Origin: Streptomyces griseoloalbus
Lineage (GTDB): Bacteria; Actinomycetota; Actinomycetes; Streptomycetales; Streptomycetaceae
NCBI GenBank assembly: GCA_014650015.1
Contig: BMUD01000029.1
Coordinates: 25,747-89,746 of the forward strand
Length of the DNA: 64,000 bases
Direction: 5' to 3'
Shown here piece by piece: positions 41,184 to 49,496 of the stretch. A program made the position numbers and the translations under genes. Every line of letters begins with the position of its first letter. Position 1 is the first letter of the stretch. Below the pieces are notes generated by a model. The model had not been told where the DNA came from and searched no databases. It worked only from the letters and a program-made list of their open reading frames with translations.

Positions 41184-42016
41184 TCGGCAAGGAAACCACG
41201 GCCGGCCGGGCCACCAAGTTCACCTTCCTCGGCCTGTGGCTGGTCTTCTCCCTCTTCCCCCTCTACTGGATCGCCGTCACCTCGCTCAAGGCACCGGGCG
41301 ACATCTTCGCCTTCCCCATCGCCTACTGGCCCGAGCGGTTCTCACTGGAGAACTACCAGGGCCTGTTCGGGAAGGCCGACTTCGGTACGTACCTCGTCAA
41401 CAGCCTGGTGGTCGCGACCGTCGCGGGCGCGGTCGCCACGGCGATCTCGACGCTGTCGGCGTACGTCCTGGCACGCTTCGAGTTCCGCACCAAGTCGGCG
41501 CTGCTGATGGCGGCCCTGGTCACCCAGATGATCCCGTCCTTCATCGCGCTGGGTCCGCTGTACCTGCTGATGACCGACCTCCGGCTGGTGGACAACCGCC
41601 TCGGGCTCGTCCTCGTCTACATCGCCGTGTGCGTCCCGTTCTGCACGGTGATGCTCCGCGGCTTCTTCGAGAACATCCCGGACGCGCTGGAGGAGGCCGC
41701 CATGATCGACGGCCTGTCCCGGTTCGGGGCGCTGGTACGGGTCCTGCTGCCGGTGATGCGCCCCGGGATCGTGGCCGCGTTCATCTTCAACTTCGTCAAC
41801 TGCTGGAACGAGCTGTTCCTCTCGGTGACGCTGATGAACAGCGACAGCAACAAGACGGTGCCGACGGCCCTGAACGGCTTCATCTCCAGCTTCAACATCG
41901 ACTGGGGCTCGATGTCCGCCGCGGCCGTGCTGACCATCCTCCCCACCATGGTCCTCTTCGCCTTCGCCAGCCGGCACATCGTCCAGGGGCTCACCTCGGG
42001 GGCGGTGAAGGGGTGA
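41180..42016 (+). CDS. ABC sugar importer permease, MalG-like
   Basis: A 278-residue integral membrane protein with six helices. The EAA loop is ALEEAAMIDGLSRFGALVRV. PLYWIAVTSLKAPGDIF after the first helix and NCWNELFLSVTLMNSDSNKT near the end are typical of the MalG group. The GTG start overlaps the stop of the partner permease. It closes the operon; no glycosidase follows, so the substrate may be processed elsewhere or be a non-glycosidic compound. Confidence 0.93.
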   Translation: MIGKETTAGRATKFTFLGLWLVFSLFPLYWIAVTSLKAPGDIFAFPIAYWPERFSLENYQGLFGKADFGTYLVNSLVVATVAGAVATAISTLSAYVLARFEFRTKSALLMAALVTQMIPSFIALGPLYLLMTDLRLVDNRLGLVLVYIAVCVPFCTVMLRGFFENIPDALEEAAMIDGLSRFGALVRVLLPVMRPGIVAAFIFNFVNCWNELFLSVTLMNSDSNKTVPTALNGFISSFNIDWGSMSAAAVLTILPTMVLFAFASRHIVQGLTSGAVKG

Positions 42017-42047
42017 CCGGGCGGCGGAACGGAACGGCCGGCCGGTG

Positions 42048-42644
42048 TCAGTCGTCGCGGTCCGCCGCCTGCCGGGCGGCGCGCTCCAGGCGGCTCCGGT
42101 AGGCCTCCCACCAGGCCGGGTCGGACGACGGCAGGCTGGTGTCGGTCTCGTACATCCCCGCGGCGCCGTCCATGAGTTCCCTGAGGATGTCGGCGTGCCC
42201 GGCATGCCGGTGCGTATCGGCGATCACGCGCACCACGGCGTGGTGCAGCGTCAGCCCGTCCCTGTCGTCCGGCCACCACGGCACCCTGCCGGTCGTGTCC
42301 AGCGGCAGCGCGTCGATCGTCGCGTCCGCGTGGGCCCAGGCCCGGCGGTACAGCCCGACGACGAACGCGCGTGACTCGTCGGCGGTCGCCCACATGTCCG
42401 CGTTGGTCTCCGCTGCGTCCGCGAGCCAGGGCAGCGGCTCGCCGGACGGCCGGCCGAAGATGTCACCGAGGTAGCCCAACTCCACACCGGCCGCGTGTTT
42501 CACCAGGCCCAGGAGGTTGGTGCCGGTCGGCGTCAGCGGGCGGCGGACGTCGTACTCCGGGAGCCCCTCGAGCTTCCAGAGCAGGGCGTCGCGGGCCGAC
42601 TGGAGCAAGCGGCGCAGATCGGTCTTGGCATCGGATGCGGTCAT
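42048..42644 (-). CDS. DinB superfamily protein (DUF664, mycothiol transferase-like)
   Basis: A 198-residue four-helix DinB-fold protein. LRRLLQSARDALLWKLEGLP, HAAGVELGYLGDIFGRP and VRVIADTHRHAGHADILREL hold the three histidines that bind a metal in this family. Several actinobacterial members use mycothiol or bacillithiol as co-substrate, which fits a mycothiol-producing organism but is not shown here. ATG at 42644 was chosen; the frame is open 48 bases further without a good start. It converges on the permease gene. Confidence 0.8.
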   Translation of the reverse strand: MTASDAKTDLRRLLQSARDALLWKLEGLPEYDVRRPLTPTGTNLLGLVKHAAGVELGYLGDIFGRPSGEPLPWLADAAETNADMWATADESRAFVVGLYRRAWAHADATIDALPLDTTGRVPWWPDDRDGLTLHHAVVRVIADTHRHAGHADILRELMDGAAGMYETDTSLPSSDPAWWEAYRSRLERAARQAADRDD

Positions 42645-43010
42645 GCGGGCCAGTCTGCCGCGCGGCGGACCGCGCCGGCGGCCTTCGCGCACACGGGGGC
42701 GCGCCCGTGACCTCCCGGCGACGGTGGCCGAACTCCCGCGCCCCGTGGGGGTGTCGTCCGGCGGCGGCCGGGGACCTGATCAGCGGCGGACCGTCGCGAC
42801 ACGGCGCCTCGGCGCGGTGTGTGCGGGTGGGCCCCGGGTGGGCTCGCCGCCGGGTCGGCCGTGACCGCCGGCGTCCCCGACGAGGATGCCGCCGGGGGCT
42901 TCGATCACCGCCCGGCCGCCCGGACCGGCCCCGCGGTGATCCCGGTCTCCGTGTGGGTCGTGCGGAGCCACGGCGGGCGGGCGGTGGCCCGCCGTTCACC
43001 CGTTCCGCGG
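42645..43010. other. Intergenic region without a recognised gene
   Basis: About 365 bases of very high GC. Open frames exist on both strands but none has a family pattern or a ribosome binding site. It should contain the promoter of the DinB gene at its left end. Confidence 0.5.
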
Positions 43011-43871
43011 TCACGAGAAGTCGTACGCCGCCCAGTCGGCGAGCGGGCGGTAGCCGAGGCGCTGGTAGAGGGCGTTGCTGGTGGGGTTGGACCGGTCCGC
43101 GAACAGCACGACGTCCCTCGCGCCCGCGGCCAGCGCGGCCCGGCTCACCTCCGCCGTGACCGCGCCCGCGTAGCCGTGGCCACGGAGGTGGGCCGGGGTG
43201 TAGACGACGTCCACCTGGATCTGGCCGCCGATCAACGGGTTCATGCCCGCGACGGAGACGGGGGTGCCGTCCGGGGTCTCCCAGAGCGTGTAGCGCTTGT
43301 CGGCGTAGCGGGTGCCGGCCCACGTGCCGGCGTCGATGGTGACGTCTTCCCCGACGGCCTTGGCGAACTCGCCGCACCAGAACATGACGTCCTCGAGGTC
43401 CCGCTCGCCCAGGACGCGGCTCCGGCCCGCCGGCAGCGGATCCGGTGGGGTGAGTGTGCCGAGGCGGTACAGGCGCAGCCGCGTGTCGCGGGGTTCCGGC
43501 GTCGCGCCGGTGTGCCGCTGCCAGGCCTCGGCGAGAGCGGTGGCGGTGCCGTGGTCCGCGCTGACGGAGGGAAGGGAGTGCCCGAGGGCGGTCAGGCGGG
43601 CGGCGAGGGTGTCGGCCTGCTCGGGCGTGAGCGGGGTGGGGCACAGGGCGCGGGGCGGGAGGCGGTGGAAGGTGGCGTGGACCTCGCCCGCTCGCTCCAG
43701 CACGCCGAAGACGGGGGCTTCGCTGCCGAACGCGTCCGCACCGCGGGTCCGCAGTCTCTCGGCCCAGGTCAACGCCATGACGTGGCGGCCGGGCCGCGAG
43801 CGCAGAAACCCTCCGGCTCGTGCGAGGAATTCGTCGACGTCGTCGGTGAGGTGCCAGTCGTCGGGGCGCAT
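43011..43871 (-). CDS. GNAT family N-acetyltransferase
   Basis: A 286-residue protein. The C-terminal half is a GNAT domain with VVYTPAHLRGHGYAGAVTAE as the acetyl-CoA-binding motif and FADRSNPTSNALYQRLGYRP as the conserved end. The N-terminal half resembles a degenerate second domain. The pattern is that of Streptomyces acetyltransferases related to FR47-type proteins; the substrate is unknown. ATG at 43871 is followed by RPDDWHLTDDVDEFL. Confidence 0.83.
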   Translation of the reverse strand: MRPDDWHLTDDVDEFLARAGGFLRSRPGRHVMALTWAERLRTRGADAFGSEAPVFGVLERAGEVHATFHRLPPRALCPTPLTPEQADTLAARLTALGHSLPSVSADHGTATALAEAWQRHTGATPEPRDTRLRLYRLGTLTPPDPLPAGRSRVLGERDLEDVMFWCGEFAKAVGEDVTIDAGTWAGTRYADKRYTLWETPDGTPVSVAGMNPLIGGQIQVDVVYTPAHLRGHGYAGAVTAEVSRAALAAGARDVVLFADRSNPTSNALYQRLGYRPLADWAAYDFS

Positions 43872-44298
43872 GCTTCATGATTTCCCATGCCGGAGGTCCG
43901 CGCCGTGGTTTTCCGCCGGGGCGGGGCCCGCGGGACGTCGTCCACCGGTCTCCGGGCTTTTGCGCTTCCGGGCAACCAGTTGCTCGTCGGTGGAGTCGCC
44001 GCCGTCCGCCGAGGTCATGAGCGGGAGGCCAGGACCGCACCGTATCCGTCGTCATCCGGGGTGGTTCGGGGCGGGGACACAGCTCGCACGACAGACGTCC
44101 CGCACAGACGGTGTCCGGACTCGTCCGTGTCCGGGCGCTTGGGCTGAGTCATATGCTCCGGCGGCGGGCCGCACCGAGGAAAGTCCGTCGCGGGCGATGA
44201 CTTCGCTCCGGAGTACCGGTCTTCCTCACGGACGCCCGTGCCGGACGCGGCCCGGGCGCGACGTTGGAGTACGCCCCCGTGACAGGAGACCCTTCCCA
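43872..44298. other. Intergenic region between divergent genes
   Basis: About 430 bases. It carries the promoters of the GNAT gene (left) and of the maleylpyruvate-isomerase-like gene (right). GAGGAAAGTCCG at about 44176 recalls the RNase P RNA signature but the rest of that RNA is absent. Nothing else recognised. Confidence 0.5.
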
Positions 44299-44964
44299 AT
44301 GACTGATCCCGCAGTGACAGCGGCCCGCGGCCACGCGACCGGGGCCTGGCCCCTGATCCGCGCCGAGCGAGCCGCGCTGGCGGCCGATCTCGCGGACATG
44401 ACGGACGAGCGCTGGGCAACGCCCTCGCTGTGCACCGGTTTGACGGTGCGTGAGGTCCTCGCGCACCTCACCGCGGGCGCGAGCCTGAACGCCGTGCGCT
44501 GGATGGCGGGGGTGATCCGTTGCCGGTTCGACTTCGACAAGCAGGTGGCCATGCGGCTGGCCGAGCAGCTGGGCACGAGTCCGGCCGGGACTCTTGAACG
44601 ATTCCGGCGCATCATCCCGAGCACCACCAAGCCTCCCTTGCCTGCCATCGCCCTGCTCGGCGAGACGATCGTGCACGGGGAGGACATCCGGCGTCCGCTG
44701 GGCATCCGCCGCGACTACCCGATCGAGGTCGTCACCCGGGTCGCCGAGTACTACCAGGGCTCGGACCTCGTGGTCGTCGCCAAGGGACGCATCGCCGGCC
44801 TGAAGCTCGTCGCGGACGACGGCCCCTTCACGACCGGCTCGGGGCCGGTCGTGTCCGGCCCCACCGTGGCCTTGGTGATGGCCATGACCGGACGCGCGAC
44901 GTACTGCGACGAACTCGAAGGTGACGGTGCGCGGCTCCTCCGCAGTCGCTGCGGGACGGTGTGA
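44299..44964 (+). CDS. Maleylpyruvate isomerase family (TIGR03083-type) mycothiol-dependent protein
   Basis: A 221-residue protein with a DinB-like helical bundle. LCTGLTVREVLAHLTAGASL and LGETIVHGEDIRRPLGIRRD give the metal-binding histidines of the mycothiol-dependent maleylpyruvate isomerase group; most members are uncharacterised. ATG at 44299 follows GGAGACCCTTCCCA. It is the second DinB-fold protein within 3 kb. It converges on a broken esterase gene. Confidence 0.82.
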   Translation: MTDPAVTAARGHATGAWPLIRAERAALAADLADMTDERWATPSLCTGLTVREVLAHLTAGASLNAVRWMAGVIRCRFDFDKQVAMRLAEQLGTSPAGTLERFRRIIPSTTKPPLPAIALLGETIVHGEDIRRPLGIRRDYPIEVVTRVAEYYQGSDLVVVAKGRIAGLKLVADDGPFTTGSGPVVSGPTVALVMAMTGRATYCDELEGDGARLLRSRCGTV

Positions 44965-44972
44965 CGTACGGG

Positions 44973-45994
44973 CTACCGGCGGGGGCGGTCGTGCAAGGCG
45001 GCCAGCAGCATCGGAAGCGCGTGCCGCAGTTCGCGGTACCCGTAGGTTCCGGTGTGGGTCCCGGGGTAGACGTGCGTGGTGACCGGTGCCCGCATGGACG
45101 TGAGCCGACCGCTCAGCATCCGGGTCTCTTCCGCGCAGACGGCCTCGGTGACGGAGACGACGCCGGGGCCCGCCAGCGCGACCCACTTCTCGGTGCCCGG
45201 GATGTGCGGCTCGGGGTCCGGGCCATCGAGAGGACCCGGGGTTCCGTCGCCGGAGGCGAGGTAGACGGGCGTGTCGCGCAGGCCGTCGGCGTGGTGGAAG
45301 GGGTCCCAGTTCAGCCACACCTTCCACTGCTCCCACGGATCCCCGAAGATCGCGTAGCCGTCCACTCCCACGAACTTCGCGCCGGCAGCCACATCTCGGG
45401 ATGCCGGATCGGGTGCACCGGGGCCCCGAACGCGGCGACCGCGCCGAACAGGCCGGGGATCCGGGCGGCCATTCCCAGGGCACCGAAGCCACCCTGGGAC
45501 TCGCCGGCCGCCGCCCTGCGCGGCCCGGCACCGTAGTCCCGCTCCACCAAGGGCACGACCTCGCGCAGGAAGTAGGTGCGTACCCCGGGCGGGCCCTGCC
45601 TGCCGTGGTTCCACCAGTCGGTCCAGAACCCGAACAGCGGCATGCCGGGCATGACGACCAGGACCTCGCGCAGTTCGGCGAGCTCCTGCACGCGGAAGAG
45701 CGTGGTCCATGTGGTGTGGTCGCCGTCGCCGCCCGCCAGCAGGTACAGGGTGGGCCAGCGGTCACCGGGGCCGCGTCGGTCCCAGCCCCGGGGGGTGAGC
45801 AGGGCCACGCGGCCGGGACCGCCCAGAGCCGGGGAGTCCATGGTCAGCTCGATGAGCCGCTCGCTCACCCGCCGCTCCGCGAGGACGCGACCCGTGGCCC
45901 TGGCGGGGGCCGCCCCCAGGAGTGATGTTCCGGCGGCGGTCAGCAGAGCCGCACCGGTGAGCACCGTGCGGCGGCGTGCATGCGAGTTCGGCAT
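44973..45994 (-). pseudogene. Secreted esterase (antigen 85-like), frameshifted
   Basis: The gene starts at ATG 45994 after GGAG, with a twin-arginine-type signal (HARRRTVLTGAALLTAAGTS). The esterase D/antigen 85 fold is visible: TLYLLAGGDGDHTTW, the nucleophile region AAGESQGGFGALGMA, and in a second frame WLNWDPFHHAD and VYPGTHTGTYGYRELRHA with the catalytic histidine. The frame changes at about 45380-45390, between HPEMWLPA and GAKFVGVDGYAIFGDP; a one-base loss explains it. Both halves match the family, so the break is recent or a sequencing error. As written the product lacks its acid and histidine. Confidence 0.85.
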
Positions 45995-46133
45995 GTTGGT
46001 CTCCATCGGCCGAGGGACACCCTGCCTTGAGGGCTTCCTGCCACACGGCTGACAGCAAGCCGCTGCGGAAGGGCCGGACGCTGCCGAGTCGCCGTGGCCG
46101 TGCGGACGGGCTGACGGGGCGCCCTTCGCCGGC

Positions 46134-46249
46134 CGACGGAGGCCACGGCTCCGCACGCCGACCGACGGAGGCCACGGCTCCGCACGCCGGCTGACGGAGG
46201 CCACGGCTCCGCACGCCGGCCGACGGAGGCCCCGGCTCCGCACGCCGGC
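46134..46249. repeat. 29-base tandem repeat, four copies
   Basis: Units start at 46134, 46163, 46192 and 46221. The core CGACGGAGGCCACGGCTCCG recurs with one or two changes per copy. Each unit holds CGGAG and CTCCG seven bases apart, so the tract can form four successive small hairpins. Confidence 0.88.
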
Positions 46250-46250
46250 A

Positions 46251-46273
46251 CACCGAAGGGCATCCCTTCGGTG
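46251..46273. terminator. Hairpin beside the 29-base repeat
   Basis: CACCGAAGGG and CCCTTCGGTG form a perfect 10-base stem with a three-base loop. It lies 108 bases downstream of the minus-strand membrane protein gene and could be its terminator. Confidence 0.6.
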
Positions 46274-46380
46274 CCGGGGCCACCTCGCGGATCCGGCGCC
46301 CGGCCGGCGCGCGCCCGGTCGAGGACCCGACTCACTTCCGGTACGCGCCCCCGTCGATCCCGCGGGCTCCGCGGCGGGCC

Positions 46381-46749
46381 TCAGCGCCGGACCAGGGCCA
46401 GCACGCTCAGACCGAACATCAGGACGCCCAGGGGGAGATGGACCGACGGAACGTGCGCGATGCCGAGTACCACCTGCACCGAGGCCAGTACGAGGAAGCC
46501 CGAGGCGTGCCGGACGGGCCGGGGAGAGCCGCCGCCGGGCTTCCACGCCAGCACCGCCGCGAGCAGGTACAGCATCGACGCCCCGTACATCACCCGCGCT
46601 CCGACGCCGTGCAGCGTCTCTCCGTAGGCCGAGGTCAGCAACAGGCCGGCGGACACGGCCTGAAGGAAGATGGTCAGGGTTTGCAGGGCGATCGCCATCC
46701 GCAGGAACGAGAAGCCGCGCTCCGCGTTCGCCGTCACCTGAGTGGTCAT
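46381..46749 (-). CDS. Four-helix membrane protein divergent from the ECF41 sigma factor
   Basis: A 122-residue protein, MTTQVTANAERGFSFLRMAI, with four predicted membrane helices (from about residues 17, 47, 84 and 102). No family is recognised; the pattern of short loops resembles DoxX-like or cytochrome-assembly-type small membrane proteins but no signature is present. ATG at 46749 follows AAGGGGACTGCGAC. The sigma factor gene starts about 100 bases away on the other strand, so it is a candidate target of that sigma factor. Confidence 0.75.
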   Translation of the reverse strand: MTTQVTANAERGFSFLRMAIALQTLTIFLQAVSAGLLLTSAYGETLHGVGARVMYGASMLYLLAAVLAWKPGGGSPRPVRHASGFLVLASVQVVLGIAHVPSVHLPLGVLMFGLSVLALVRR

Positions 46750-46852
46750 GTCGCAGTCCCCTTTTCCGCCCCTCGGGCAGCGAATCGATAATGGTCCCAC
46801 CAGCCCGACGACGCGGGCCCGCGGAAGGTAAGGCGAGGGGGCGGCCGGAAGC

Positions 46853-47767
46853 ATGGGCACGGGCGGAACCAGCACGGACGAGGTGGCCGGCGAGCGACGC
46901 CGGCTGCTCAATGTCGCCTACCGGCTGCTCGGTTCGGTGACCGAGGCCGAGGACGCCGTGCAGGACGCCTACGCACGCTGGTTCGCGCTGCCGCGGAGCC
47001 GACGGGAGGAGATCCTTTCCCCCGGCGCCTGGCTGACGACGGTGACCGGCCGCATCTGCCTGGACCTGCTCGGCTCGGCGCGGGCACGACGTGAACGCTA
47101 TGTCGGCGCGTGGCTGCCCGAGCCGCTGCCCGACCGTGCCGAGCGGGACCACGCGGGCGCCGCCGGCCCCACCGGTTCCGCGGACCCGGCCGACCAGATC
47201 GTCCTGGACGAGTCGGTGGCCATGGCCTTCCTCGTCGTCCTGGACTCGATGACGCCCGCCGAGCGGGTGGCGTTCGTCCTGCACGACGTCTTCCGGTACC
47301 CGTTCGCCGAGATCGCCGGCGTGCTCGGCCGGACCCCCGCGGCCTGCAAGCAGCTGGCGGCCTCCGCCCGGCGGCGGGTGGGCGCCGCGCACGCTCCGGT
47401 ACCGGCGAGCCAGGCCGACGTGGTGAGGCGGGTCAAAGAGGCATGGGAGACCAAGGACATCGCGACCCTCGTCGGTCTCCTCAACCCGGCCGCCGTGATG
47501 ACCGCCGACGGCGGCGGCATGGCCGGCGCCGTCCCGCGCCCGGTCGAGGGCGGCACGCGCATCGCCCAGTACATGGTCGCCATCGCCGACAAGGCTCCGG
47601 GGCTCGAACTCCTGCAGCGGTCGGTCAACGGTGTGCCGGGCCTGGTGGCCCGGCGTGCCCGCGTCGTCGTGACCGTTGCCTCGTTCGACGTCTCCGACGG
47701 GCGCGTCACCCGGATCTGGGCGGTGCGCAACCCGGAGAAACTGCGGCCGTGGGCACGGCAGGGCTAG
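46853..47767 (+). CDS. ECF41 family sigma factor (SigJ-like)
   Basis: A 304-residue sigma factor with the ECF41 layout. Region 2 is RRLLNVAYRLLGSVTEAEDA, the inter-domain linker contains WLPEPL, and region 4 is LDSMTPAERVAFVLHDVF with TPAACKQLAASARRRV. A SnoaL-like domain follows and ends in RNPEKLRPW, the family's regulatory motif. This C-terminal domain replaces a separate anti-sigma factor. ECF41 genes normally adjoin an oxidoreductase or decarboxylase-like target; none is seen, only a membrane protein. ATG at 46853. Confidence 0.92.
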   Translation: MGTGGTSTDEVAGERRRLLNVAYRLLGSVTEAEDAVQDAYARWFALPRSRREEILSPGAWLTTVTGRICLDLLGSARARRERYVGAWLPEPLPDRAERDHAGAAGPTGSADPADQIVLDESVAMAFLVVLDSMTPAERVAFVLHDVFRYPFAEIAGVLGRTPAACKQLAASARRRVGAAHAPVPASQADVVRRVKEAWETKDIATLVGLLNPAAVMTADGGGMAGAVPRPVEGGTRIAQYMVAIADKAPGLELLQRSVNGVPGLVARRARVVVTVASFDVSDGRVTRIWAVRNPEKLRPWARQG

Positions 47768-47823
47768 GGGTCTGACAATTCGCGTCGTCGCCCGCGAGGC
47801 AGGCGGGAATCGTCAGACAGGCC
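47767..47823 (+). terminator. Dispersed hairpin element acting as terminator of the sigma gene
   Basis: GGGGTCTGACAATTCGCG at the stop codon pairs imperfectly with GCGGGAATCGTCAGACAGGC at about 47803-47822. It is the complete form of the element whose single arm follows the aminotransferase at 38744. Such sequences are common after Streptomyces genes, from memory. Confidence 0.65.
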
Positions 47824-47964
47824 TGAGGACTGGACGTTTCAGTCCGGTCGCTGCCGACCGAGTAGCCGCCGACCGGCTTCGGCCAGGTCGTGCCACCGGT
47901 CGCCGGTGACGACCGTTGCCCGTCCCGTCCCGGGCATACGTCGCGGCCCGCGGCCCGCGCGAGG

Positions 47965-48420
47965 TCAGACCGAGCGCACCCGCCGGGTCGACTCCAACAC
48001 GGACGTCAGGAAGCGGTGCACCGTCTCCAACTCGCTTGCCTCGAAACCGTCCACAGCCACCACCACCTCGCCGATCACCGGTCCGAAGAAGGTCCACCCG
48101 AGTTCCGTGGCCTTCTCCTCCACGTTCAGCAGCACACGGCGCCGATCGGTGGTGTCCCTGCTGCGCCGGACCAGCCCGAGCCCTTCCAGCCGATCCACCA
48201 GGGCGGTGGTCCCGGCCGAGTTCAGGCGCAGTTGCTCACCGAGCCACCCGGGCGTGGCACGGGTCCCGGCCCGTGCCGCGTCCAGCAGGTGGATCAGCGC
48301 GCGCACGTCGGTGGGGTGCAGCCCGTGGCGCGCGGCGAACTCGGCGCCGAGCAGGTCGAACTCCACGGTGACCGCGCGCAGCAAGTGAACCAGTTTCATC
48401 GCCGGGCTCTGATCGTCCAT
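47965..48420 (-). CDS. MarR family transcriptional regulator
   Basis: A 151-residue winged-helix protein. GLHPTDVRALIHLLDAARAG, GWLGEQLRLNSAGTTALVDR and LGLVRRSRDTTDRRRVLLNV are the helix-turn-helix and wing. ATG at 48420 was chosen. It is divergent from an alpha/beta hydrolase and 34 bases from a 9-base perfect inverted repeat that overlaps both promoters. Typical arrangement for a repressor of the neighbouring hydrolase and itself. Confidence 0.9.
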   Translation of the reverse strand: MDDQSPAMKLVHLLRAVTVEFDLLGAEFAARHGLHPTDVRALIHLLDAARAGTRATPGWLGEQLRLNSAGTTALVDRLEGLGLVRRSRDTTDRRRVLLNVEEKATELGWTFFGPVIGEVVVAVDGFEASELETVHRFLTSVLESTRRVRSV

Positions 48421-48454
48421 GCGCACTCCCTCGGGTCGGGGTTCCTGCGTAGTA

Positions 48455-48485
48455 TCTCGCTCAACGAGAGTATCGCTGAGCGAGA
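48455..48485. promoter_or_regulatory. Probable MarR operator
   Basis: TCTCGCTCA (48455-48463) and TGAGCGAGA (48477-48485) are perfect complements. The left arm also pairs with CGAGAG at 48465-48470 (TCTCG-N5-CGAGA), giving two overlapping palindromes in the style of MarR sites. Confidence 0.65.
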
Positions 48486-48488
48486 GGA

Positions 48489-49322
48489 ATGCCGGTGCCC
48501 CCGTCCGCTTTCGACCTTGCCTACAACGAGCTGCGCGCCCGCTGGCCCGAATCCACCGAGGAGTGCGACGTCGCCACGCCGTACGGGCGCACCCGGGTCC
48601 ATGTGTACGGGCCGGCGGACGGCAGCCCACTGGTGCTGCTGCCCGGCGGCTCCGCCACCGGCCTGGTCTGGTTCGCCAACGCGCCGGCTCTCGGCGAGCG
48701 ATACCGGGTCCATGCGGTCGATCTGGTGGGCGATGCCGGCCGCACCGAACGTCGGGGCACACCGCTGAAGAGCGCCGACGACCTGACGGCCTGGTTGGAC
48801 GCGCTGCTGGACGGGCTCGGGCTCGACCGCGTGCACCTGTGCGGTCACTCCTACGGCGCCTGGCTGGCCGTCAGGTACGCACTGCGCGCACCGCGGCGGG
48901 TCGACCGCCTCGCCCTCGTCGATCCCACCCAGGTCTTCGCCGGGTTCCGCCCGGGCTACCTGCTGCGTGCGCTGCCCACCCTGATCCGCCCGAGCCGAGC
49001 CCGTGCCCGCGCCTTCCTGGCCTGGGAGACGGCGGATACCCACCCGGACGAGACCTGGCAGCGCCTCTACGCGCTGGCCACCACCGTCCCCGGCCGCAAG
49101 CTCGTCGCCGGCGGCCGTCCCCGAACCGCCGGCCTCCGCATGCCGGTGCTGGTCCTGCTCGCGGAGCACAGCCGCGCCCACCACGCTGCCGAGGTCGCCG
49201 ACCGAGCCCGCCGGACGCTCGCGCGGGGCGAGGTGGCACTGCTCCCCGGAGCCACCCACCACTCCCTGCCGCTCACCGCGCCGAAGCAGCTGAACGACCG
49301 GCTGATGGATTTCCTGGGCTGA
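48489..49322 (+). CDS. Alpha/beta hydrolase controlled by the MarR regulator
   Basis: A 277-residue serine hydrolase. LVLLPGGSATGLVW gives the oxyanion region, LCGHSYGAWLAV the nucleophile (Ser121), and GATHHSLPL the catalytic histidine. The ATG at 48489 is only one base from GAGAGG, so the true start may be the GTG at 48495 (better spacing), or the mRNA may be leaderless. The operator of the divergent MarR gene ends just before the start. Substrate unknown; such pairs often handle aromatic or lactone compounds. Confidence 0.85.
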   Translation: MPVPPSAFDLAYNELRARWPESTEECDVATPYGRTRVHVYGPADGSPLVLLPGGSATGLVWFANAPALGERYRVHAVDLVGDAGRTERRGTPLKSADDLTAWLDALLDGLGLDRVHLCGHSYGAWLAVRYALRAPRRVDRLALVDPTQVFAGFRPGYLLRALPTLIRPSRARARAFLAWETADTHPDETWQRLYALATTVPGRKLVAGGRPRTAGLRMPVLVLLAEHSRAHHAAEVADRARRTLARGEVALLPGATHHSLPLTAPKQLNDRLMDFLG

Positions 49323-49496
49323 CAGCGCCCCAGGCCACTGCCGGACGCCGACCCCGCGCCAACCACCCGACGGCGCCTGCGACCCCCGCTGCCCCTGATA
49401 CCCGCGGGCCGTCGGACCGCGGAGCGCGACCTGACTGCCGTCGGACCACGGAGCGCGACCTGACGCGACCAGCCGTCACGTCGCACCCCGTGGCGC

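Noticed and set aside
44170-44190. GAGGAAAGTCCG, the conserved P-loop signature of RNase P RNA
   Set aside because: The remaining roughly 350 bases of that RNA and its closing ACAGAA-type end are absent, and protein genes flank it closely.
46134-46249. 29-base repeats as a CRISPR array
   Set aside because: The period equals the repeat length, so there are no spacers.
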